64,000 nucleotides of DNA from Acidimicrobiia bacterium (lineage in GTDB: Bacteria > Actinomycetota > Acidimicrobiia > Acidimicrobiales > Bin134). The stretch is from NCBI GenBank assembly GCA_022822265.1, contig JAJECA010000045.1, positions 1 through 64,000 on the forward strand, written 5' to 3'. Position numbers and translations under genes: made by a program. Each line of letters starts with the position of its first letter. Positions within the stretch are counted from its first letter, which is position 1. Positions 55,122-60,376 of this stretch are shown piece by piece. The notes beneath the pieces are model-generated. The model ran no database searches. It was given only the letters and a program-made list of their open reading frames with translations, and had not been told where the DNA came from.

Positions 55122-55135
55122 CCCCCCCCCCCCCC
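55122..55135. repeat. 14-bp poly-C (poly-G on the gene strand) homopolymer
   Basis: Fourteen consecutive C on the plus strand lie 48-61 bases before the lipoprotein GTG. Such tracts change length by slipped-strand mispairing. Depending on the true start, a change would alter either promoter spacing or the frame of an N-terminal extension. Sequencing error in the tract cannot be excluded. Confidence 0.9.
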
Positions 55136-55304
55136 GATTTCGGCCTTGCGAGAGGCGACGGCACAATCAGATGCAGCCGCCTATTGCTGTCGGCTTCGAA
55201 GGGTGAGCGGCACATTTAGCCGTTACCACAATGCTTACGGGTTAAAACTTTATCACCATCCCACAGACCCGTCTAAGCACAAGGCCCCCCAACCACCCCC
55301 CGCA

Positions 55305-55338
55305 CGGCTACGTGGAGAAGGGCGTTGTGTTGGGGGTA
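55305..55338. repeat. 34-bp direct repeat, left copy (right copy 56361-56394)
   Basis: The 34 bases beginning CGGCTACGTGGAGAAGGG are found identically at 56361-56394. The two copies bracket the DUF2335 gene and its small partner, about 1.06 kb apart, as expected of recombination or insertion scars. The rest of 55216-55494 contains no gene except the fragment listed next. Confidence 0.85.
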
Positions 55339-55388
55339 AAGATCACGGCGCGCGTCCCCCAAGCCCCTCGGGGTATCGGAGGGTCGGA

Positions 55389-55442
55389 CCCTTTGGGATC
55401 TACGGCTAGTGGGTGGCTGCTCGGCGTTGGTGTAGGGCTTGG
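55389..55442 (-). pseudogene. 3' fragment of an AbiEii-like toxin gene
   Basis: About 54 bases match 37069-37124 with a few changes. That region is the end of AbiEii-like copy A plus its downstream bases (CCCTTTGGGATCTA, then the stop and the QALHQRR-like C-terminus). Only this tail remains here, so it is a relic of another copy of the module. Confidence 0.7.
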
Positions 55443-55494
55443 TCGAACGGACCGAGCGATCAAGCAAACGCCCCATGAACGGAGCTGTAGTAGC

Positions 55495-55968
55495 TCAGAC
55501 TGTTTCTCTGCGGCCCAAGACGAACACGGTTACGAGGCCAACTAGGTCTACTGATCCCAAGATGATGCCCGCAGTGTCGTGATCGGCGAGCACAAGCCAG
55601 ACGGATGCACATAAGAAAAAGACCGAAATTAGGAATCCCGCCCGCAGGCCAGCGAACGAACGCCTCGCACCGAATTCCAAGCTGTCCTTCTCGATCCGTT
55701 GCTGATGGCTGATCTGTGATTCGGCCATCTTGACGATGCGATCAGCAAGACCCGGCAAAACCTGGTCATATTCCCTCAGATCATTTGGCGAGGGTATGGG
55801 TCCATGACGGCTTGTGACTTCAAGCGACTGTGAGATCATCACCTCTGGAGACGCAGCATCTTGCGAGAGAGGCTGTCCAACTACTCCGGGAGATACTTTT
55901 TCCTCAGCAGGTTCCAAATCAGCCGAGACGTCTTCAATGGCCCGGCTAGGTTGCTCTTCGTCTTCCAT
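55495..55968 (-). CDS. DUF2335 membrane protein
   Basis: A 157-residue protein. The C-terminal 100 residues match DUF2335: GPIPSPNDLREYDQVLPGLADRIVKMAESQISHQQRIEKD, then two transmembrane helices (LRAGFLISVFFLCASVWLVL and AGIILGSVDLVGLVTVFVL) and a basic end (GRRETV). The N-terminal 55 residues are acidic and disordered. The family is widespread in phage- and defence-rich regions but has no assigned function. Its ATG overlaps the stop of the small upstream gene (TGATG), so they form a pair. The pair is bracketed by 34-bp direct repeats and toxin gene fragments, suggesting it moved as a cassette. Confidence 0.75.
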   Translation of the reverse strand: MEDEEQPSRAIEDVSADLEPAEEKVSPGVVGQPLSQDAASPEVMISQSLEVTSRHGPIPSPNDLREYDQVLPGLADRIVKMAESQISHQQRIEKDSLEFGARRSFAGLRAGFLISVFFLCASVWLVLADHDTAGIILGSVDLVGLVTVFVLGRRETV

Positions 55969-56195
55969 CAGTCAGCAGACTGAGGAAGTCCATGCTGTCC
56001 CATTGCAGATTGAAGGGCATCGCCCACTGCCTGCCAACTCCGTGCCAGTGCGTCGCTTGCCGCCCGCTGGTGATCTTCGCTCGTCTTGTGGCCAGGGCCG
56101 AGACTTCCCGTGAAGTCAAAGATCGCCGCTGCGCCGGTCAGAAGTGCTGACCTATTGGAATTGCGTTGCATTTCACGACGAACAGGCATGCTCAC
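55968..56195 (-). CDS. small hypothetical protein paired with DUF2335
   Basis: A 75-residue protein from a GTG at 56195, preceded by an excellent Shine-Dalgarno (AAGGAGGG, six to seven bases upstream). It begins VSMPVRREMQRNSNRSALLTG and continues with IFDFTGSLGPGHKTSEDHQRAASDALARSWQAVGDALQSAM. It is mostly helical and soluble, without cysteine. No family recognised. Overlaps the DUF2335 start by one base and probably works with it. In-frame codons further upstream were rejected because of the strong ribosome-binding site here. Confidence 0.65.
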   Translation of the reverse strand: MSMPVRREMQRNSNRSALLTGAAAIFDFTGSLGPGHKTSEDHQRAASDALARSWQAVGDALQSAMGQHGLPQSAD

Positions 56196-56301
56196 GGAAG
56201 ACCCTCCTTGTTTCTGGCTCTTTATCACGCTACCAGCCAACCTGATGCGCAACGCAAAGAACAGTGGGGCGCGCCCAAACCGATGACGTCGATAATGGTG
56301 T

Positions 56302-56394
56302 CACTTTCTGTCGGGGTTCATTCGCGTCGTTGCCAATCCTACGGCTAGTGGGCTGCTGCTCGGCTACGTGGAGAAGGGCGTTGTGTTGGGGGTA
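56302..56394. pseudogene. mosaic of vapC and AbiEii-like gene fragments plus direct repeat
   Basis: Three pieces abut. 56302-56338 matches the interior of vapC (TCGGGGTTCATTCGCGTCGT, compare 36632-36660). 56339-56364 matches the end of AbiEii-like copy A (CTACGGCTAGTGGGCTGCTG, compare 37081-37100). 56361-56394 is the right copy of the 34-bp repeat found at 55305. None is functional; they record repeated recombination between toxin modules. Confidence 0.7.
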
Positions 56395-56459
56395 TTGCCG
56401 CGATAGCCTGTTGCAAACCTTCCCCCTGAGCAGCCCTCTTTGCAGAGAGGGAGAGGTAA

Positions 56460-56780
56460 GTGAACACAGTTGTAACCGCTGCGCTGATCAGTGTTCTCGG
56501 TGCCGGGCTGATCGGCATGATGTTCCACTATTTGCGCGACCTGTCCGCCAGATTCTCCAGCCTTGAGCTGGCAGTGAAGAACCTGGGCGTCAATGTCACC
56601 GGCGCCATCAAAGACCTGGACACCAAGTTCACCGGCGCCATCAAAGACCTGGAGATCAGGCTGACGCACAAGTTCACCGTTGAGATCAATGCGCTGGACA
56701 CCAAGCTCCAAGACCACGGCGAGCGTCTGGCCCGCATCGAGACCAAGCTAGGCATCGACCCTCCCGCCGAAGCCGCCTAG
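56460..56780 (+). CDS. small membrane-anchored coiled-coil protein
   Basis: A 106-residue protein starting at a GTG after GAGAGGTAA. Residues 5-24 (VTAALISVLGAGLIGMMFHY) form one transmembrane helix. The rest is predicted coiled coil, with an internal duplication (TGAIKDLDTKF, TGAIKDLEIRL) and heptad-like spacing to ARIETKLGIDPP. No family name is certain; short anchored coiled-coil proteins of this kind are common next to toxin and defence genes. The duplicated stretch is also repeated at DNA level (ACCGGCGCCATCAAAGACCT twice, 42 bases apart). Followed immediately by a relic of an AbiEii-like gene on the other strand. Confidence 0.6.
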   Translation: MNTVVTAALISVLGAGLIGMMFHYLRDLSARFSSLELAVKNLGVNVTGAIKDLDTKFTGAIKDLEIRLTHKFTVEINALDTKLQDHGERLARIETKLGIDPPAEAA

Positions 56781-56788
56781 CTGTCCCT

Positions 56789-56826
56789 TTAGTTGAACTC
56801 GTCGGTGAGTCCGAATGATCCATGCG
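56789..56826 (-). pseudogene. C-terminal relic of an AbiEii-like copy B paralogue
   Basis: The minus strand reads PHGSFGLTDEFN then TAA. AbiEii-like copy B ends with PPMELGLTDEFDETLRS, and the DNA GAACTCGTCGGTGAGTCCGA is shared exactly (56795-56814; 58560-58579). Only the tail remains, followed upstream by the iterons of the next gene. Confidence 0.6.
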
Positions 56827-56831
56827 GTTCA

Positions 56832-56886
56832 TTTTGCGGGGTAAATGGGGTGTTTTTTGCGGTATGAATAGGGTATATTCTGCGGG
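56832..56886 (+). promoter_or_regulatory. three 23-bp-spaced iterons overlapping a leaderless promoter
   Basis: A TTTTGCGG-N-GGGT-type unit starts at 56832, 56855 and (partial, TTCTGCGGGG) 56878, exactly 23 bases apart, so the sites lie on one face of the helix. TATATT at 56874-56879 is seven bases from the GTG at 56887, as in leaderless promoters. Binding of a protein to the iterons would occlude this -10 box. Confidence 0.6.
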
Positions 56887-58164
56887 GTGAGTTCGATTGG
56901 CATGGCCCCGCCAGGGTATTTGCCCCGAATCGTGGACAAGCAGATGGAAGACGCGCTGCGTTCGTCTCCCGCAGTTGTTGTAGAAGGGCCGCGAGCTTGT
57001 GGGAAAACCTGGACGGGCAGGAAGTTCGCCAAGAGCATGGTCCGGTTCGACGAGTTGGAGGCGACCAGGCTCAGCCTGGAAGTCAGCCCTTCCTCCTTCT
57101 TGGCCGGAGAAGTACCCCGCTTGCTGGATGAGTGGCATCTTGCCGACGGGTTGTGGAACGCAATGCGCCACGCTTGTGATGACCGCGGGAGCAACGGTCA
57201 ATTCATCCTAGCCGGCTCGATTCAGCCGACATACGCAGTGACCGACCACAGCGGGGCCGGTCGGGTGGCCAGGCTTCGAATGCGCCCGATGTCTCTTTTC
57301 GAATCAGCCGACTCCACCGGAAGCATCTCGCTCAGCGGCCTGCTCGGGGGCGGGCCGTGTTCAGCCGATCCCCCAGAAACAGCCCTGAACCGGGTCGCAG
57401 CCTTGGTTTGCCGAGGCGGGTTTCCCCGATTCGTCGACATGGACCCGATCGACGCCCGCGACCGAATGGCCGATTATCTGAAAGACATCGCCATGTTGGA
57501 CATAGCCGGGGACGGGCAGCCGGCGCACGACCCCATGAAGATGCGGGCGGTGATCTCGTCGCTGGCCCGAAACGAAACCACGTCGGCCTCCCATCAGACC
57601 ATCGTCAACGACACGCGCAACACCGGCGGTCCGTCAGATCGCGAGACGGTGCGACGATACTTGGACCGGCTCATCGAAGCGTTCGTAATCGAACCTCTTT
57701 TCGCATGGTCCGCCCATCTGCGCAGCAGGGTCACGCTCCGATCCAAACCCAAACGCTATTTCGCCGACCCATCCCTTGCAGGTGCCGCCCTGGGCGCCTC
57801 ACCCGAGGGGCTCCTGGCTGATCTCCCCTCCCTGGGAGTGCTGTTCGAATCGCTGGCCATCCGCGACCTGCGGGCCTATGCCCAAGCGATGCAAGCAGAG
57901 CTTCGCTACTACCACGACAGCAAGAACCTGGAAGTGGACGCCATACTCACCAGGGGCCAAGGTGATTGGGCTGGCGTCGAGGTGAAGCTGGGCAGCCCCA
58001 CCGCAGTTCAGGCCGGTATTGCGTCTTTGCGCCGAGTGCGCGACAAAGTCGATACTCAGCAAGCCGGAGAGCCGTCCCGCCTGATCGTGCTGACCGCGGT
58101 TGGGCGGGCGTTCGAAACCAACGACGACATCGCCGTCGTCCCCATCACCCTCCTCGGCCCATAG
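56887..58164 (+). CDS. DUF4143-type ATPase
   Basis: A 425-residue ATP-binding protein. Walker A is VVVEGPRACGKTWTGRKFAK (GPRACGKT at 34-41). The Walker B region is VPRLLDEWHLADGLWNAMRH, and ILAGSIQP is the sensor. The C-terminal DUF4143 part ends with LEVDAILTRGQGDWAGVEVKLGS, a nuclease-fold D...E-V-K remnant common in this family. Function of these AAA-like ATPases is not established; they are frequent, mobile and often numerous in a genome. GTG start without a Shine-Dalgarno, consistent with leaderless translation from TATATT seven bases upstream. The iterons suggest autoregulation. No obvious partner gene; a tandem repeat and relics follow. Confidence 0.78.
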   Translation: MSSIGMAPPGYLPRIVDKQMEDALRSSPAVVVEGPRACGKTWTGRKFAKSMVRFDELEATRLSLEVSPSSFLAGEVPRLLDEWHLADGLWNAMRHACDDRGSNGQFILAGSIQPTYAVTDHSGAGRVARLRMRPMSLFESADSTGSISLSGLLGGGPCSADPPETALNRVAALVCRGGFPRFVDMDPIDARDRMADYLKDIAMLDIAGDGQPAHDPMKMRAVISSLARNETTSASHQTIVNDTRNTGGPSDRETVRRYLDRLIEAFVIEPLFAWSAHLRSRVTLRSKPKRYFADPSLAGAALGASPEGLLADLPSLGVLFESLAIRDLRAYAQAMQAELRYYHDSKNLEVDAILTRGQGDWAGVEVKLGSPTAVQAGIASLRRVRDKVDTQQAGEPSRLIVLTAVGRAFETNDDIAVVPITLLGP

Positions 58165-58193
58165 AGCCGTTCTTCAGCCAGGACGCCAAAAGC

Positions 58194-58265
58194 GGAAGAA
58201 AAAGAAAACAGTGAAGACTGTGAAAACAAGGAAGAAAAAGAAAACAGTGAAGACAGTGAAAACAA
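58194..58265. repeat. 36-bp A-rich tandem repeat, two copies
   Basis: Units 58194-58229 and 58230-58265 differ at one base. Each is itself built of GAAAACAGTGAAG-like subrepeats. Strongly A-rich on the plus strand, unlike the surroundings. Located just after the DUF4143 stop and not part of a credible gene. Confidence 0.9.
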
Positions 58266-58305
58266 GCCCGAGGGCAGACTGCAGATGAACCAGTGCTCGA
58301 CTGAG

Positions 58306-58345
58306 TTATGCATAAGTTATGGAGTTTCTTAGTAAACCCCATAAC
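58306..58345. promoter_or_regulatory. palindrome and hairpin upstream of an ATPase relic
   Basis: TTATGCATAA (58306-58315) is a perfect 10-bp palindrome with the same half-site as the vapB operators. Next, GTTATGG-A-GTTT (58316-58327) pairs with AAAC-C-CCATAAC (58334-58345) around a six-base loop. These could be operators for the lost gene at 58366 or a terminator for DUF4143. Confidence 0.45.
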
Positions 58346-58365
58346 TTTGGATAAGGTCTGTTGAT

Positions 58366-58512
58366 ATGGGCTTGAGGGGAGTCGGCAAAACGGTGCTCCT
58401 CAACCGCTTCTCGCAGGTCGCGCTTGAGCGAAGACGATGCAGCTTCGGCGATTGTGCTTCCGGCAGAAGGTCTCGGTGTCGAGATCGAAGCAGCGGCGGC
58501 TGGGGGGCAGTC
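58366..58512 (+). pseudogene. 5' relic of an AAA ATPase gene
   Basis: The plus strand reads MGLRGVGKTVLLNRFSQVAL, the P-loop of an AAA/Orc1-like ATPase (GLRGVGKT). After about 25 codons the natural continuation switches frame (DDAASAIVLPAEGLGVEIEA), then similarity stops at the end of the AbiEii-like gene on the other strand. Frameshift plus 3' loss make it a pseudogene. The frame from 58366 lacks the usual 30 residues before the P-loop. Confidence 0.55.
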
Positions 58513-59307
58513 TCATTCCCGCCTGTGCGGGTCAGCGCGGATCGAGCGGAGTGTTTCGTCGAACTCGTCGGTGAGTCCGAGCTCCATGGGGGGATCGAAT
58601 GGCTCAGGGTAGGAAGGGGCTGTCGTTTCGATTCTCATCTGATGCAGGTGCCGTTCCACATCGATGGCGCGCTTCGCTAGGTATTGGAGTATCTCGTTGC
58701 GTCGATCTTCGAAGACCCCGTCGGCCGCAAGGCTGCCTGGATCTCTTAGGCGATCAACGATTCTTGCGGCATCTGTATGGGCAGGAGTGATCCCGTACCG
58801 GTGGAGATGAAAGCGAAGGCCGTCCTCGAGTGTGTACGGGCTGGTTGTGTCAATGGCAACCAAGTCGATGTAATCCCGCAATTTCGGCCGGTACAAGATG
58901 ACGTCCATTTTGGAGGCCACCAGGTCGGGCAGCGATGCCACTCTCATCCCATCGATCTCGATGGGGCTCTGGATGGTGATCACATGGCCCGGATTGGCGC
59001 CCCTATGGGGAGTTCGGAACACCTCCACCAACACACCGCGGACCCTGGCGCGCAATTGGTCGGTCCCGCTCTCCAAGACGTCGATTTGCCCTACCGCCTT
59101 CTTGAGCTTTTTGGCGAGTTGATCTCCTGAGAACGAGCCGGCGGTCATGTAGTCGAGGTCGAATGAGACACGATGCCGCAGATGTATGGCCAAGGCAGTC
59201 CCCCCCATTAGGCAGCCCTCCATTGTGCGGGTGGCTTCGCCGAGAATGGGCCATACCTCGCGCATCTCGGGGGAGAGCAGCTTCTCCCATGCGTCGATCT
59301 CAGGCAA
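58513..59307 (-). CDS. AbiEii-like nucleotidyltransferase, copy B
   Basis: A 264-residue protein with GCLMGGTALAIHLRHRVSFD (Gly35-Gly36, Asp50) then Leu-Asp52, the same spacing as copy A, and KMDVILYRPKLRDYIDLVAI matching the AbiEii K...RDYIDL motif. Expected to be a growth-arresting nucleotidyltransferase. About 30 residues longer at the C-terminus than copy A (EPFDPPMELGLTDEFDETLR). It starts eight bases inside the end of the zinc-ribbon gene, so expression is coupled. Overall it is diverged from copy A except for the catalytic block and the C-terminal helix region, so the two modules are old paralogues or separate arrivals, unlike the near-identical vapBC copies. Confidence 0.8.
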   Translation of the reverse strand: MPEIDAWEKLLSPEMREVWPILGEATRTMEGCLMGGTALAIHLRHRVSFDLDYMTAGSFSGDQLAKKLKKAVGQIDVLESGTDQLRARVRGVLVEVFRTPHRGANPGHVITIQSPIEIDGMRVASLPDLVASKMDVILYRPKLRDYIDLVAIDTTSPYTLEDGLRFHLHRYGITPAHTDAARIVDRLRDPGSLAADGVFEDRRNEILQYLAKRAIDVERHLHQMRIETTAPSYPEPFDPPMELGLTDEFDETLRSIRADPHRRE

Positions 59308-60295
59308 CGGCCCGCTCCGCTAGCGCCGCATCGATCTTAGAGGCAAGAGGCTCCATGTCGTATCCGCGCATTGTCCTGCACTGTCGGAGAGCGTCGACAG
59401 GCAAGTGCTGCAAGGCCCAAACTCGCCCGACGGGATCAGGTCCGTCCAACAGGTTGCACGCCACCTCGAAGGAGTCTTCTGGCAACCTCAGGTCTTTGGC
59501 GTTTGAGCCGCTCCAGAACATGCCCCACAACTCGGGAGGGACTCCATCTGGGCATGTGTGGGCCACAGGCTCAGGCCTCCAGGGCAAAAACGCCATTGCC
59601 GTGGCGGATTCCTCGGTCAGCGCGAGTGCCCACAGAGCAACTGTCAGCGATCCGTAGCCCCAAGGGACGCTCGCGTCTTGCTCGCAGCGGGCATAGCCGC
59701 GCTCAGCCAAGAACTCCAAACAGCCTCTGGTGTGCCCGACAGTGAGGCCCGCTGCCTCGGCGACCTGCTCTACAGAAGTGCCCCTGAGCCTGCTGCGCAG
59801 CACTGCCAGAACGGCCCGCTGCCCGCTGGTCAGATCGGCGATGGGGTTGTCCTCGGGCTGGAGGGTGGCCGGCAGGCGGGCGCGCATCGCCTTGGTCGGA
59901 TCGTGATGCTGGGTGAGCAGCGCGGCGAGACGACTCTCCCCCGGCGGCTTCTCCGACATCTCCAATGCAGCTGAGACGCGGCGAGACGCCGGAGCGGAGA
60001 TGCCCAACTCGCGCGCCAATACTGGGGGGCGAATGTCCCATGACCAGATCGCGGCCAGCCATTTGGCGAGCCCTATCTTCGAACCGTGCATGGCGGTGTC
60101 TGTTGTCGCGGTGAAATCACTCCGACAGGAGCTGCACCGCCACTTCAACCGAGGCCCTCGGGACCTGACACCAGGGTCGGCGGTGCCGCACTTGGGGCAT
60201 ATAACCCCAGCGGGCCAGCGGAATCCCACTAGGTACTCCTCGGCGGAAGCCTCATCAGACGCTGGCGGAGACAGGGCGTCGGCGACCGCTGACAT
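59300..60295 (-). CDS. zinc-ribbon (IS1595 transposase-type) and winged-helix protein, copy B; putative antitoxin
   Basis: A 331-residue protein. The zinc ribbon has Cys33-x2-Cys36 (VICPKCG) and Cys54-x2-Cys57 (KWRCSSCRSDFTATTDTAM), a close match to the IS1595 transposase N-terminus, followed by KWLAAIWSWD and an HTH (PVLARELGISAPASRRVSAAL). Then comes a winged helix (GQRAVLAVLRSRL, SVEQVAEAAGLTVGHTRGCLEF). The C-terminal domain has PPELWGMFWSG and DLRLPEDSFEVACNLL, WALQHLPVDAL, matching copy A. No DDE transposase core is present. Always upstream of and overlapping the nucleotidyltransferase gene; by analogy with AbiEi it should be the antitoxin and repressor. Lacks the Gly-rich linker of copy A. 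Confidence 0.68.
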   Translation of the reverse strand: MSAVADALSPPASDEASAEEYLVGFRWPAGVICPKCGTADPGVRSRGPRLKWRCSSCRSDFTATTDTAMHGSKIGLAKWLAAIWSWDIRPPVLARELGISAPASRRVSAALEMSEKPPGESRLAALLTQHHDPTKAMRARLPATLQPEDNPIADLTSGQRAVLAVLRSRLRGTSVEQVAEAAGLTVGHTRGCLEFLAERGYARCEQDASVPWGYGSLTVALWALALTEESATAMAFLPWRPEPVAHTCPDGVPPELWGMFWSGSNAKDLRLPEDSFEVACNLLDGPDPVGRVWALQHLPVDALRQCRTMRGYDMEPLASKIDAALAERAVA

Positions 60296-60376
60296 GCCTC
60301 CAGCCTAACAGTTGTGGGGTTTATTCGTTCAATAATTGTGCGCCAGACATCCCGGTTCCCCCAGCACCGGCCAGGG

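Noticed and set aside
58194-58265. CRISPR repeat pair
   Set aside because: The two 36-bp units are directly adjacent with no spacer and are simple A-rich sequence.
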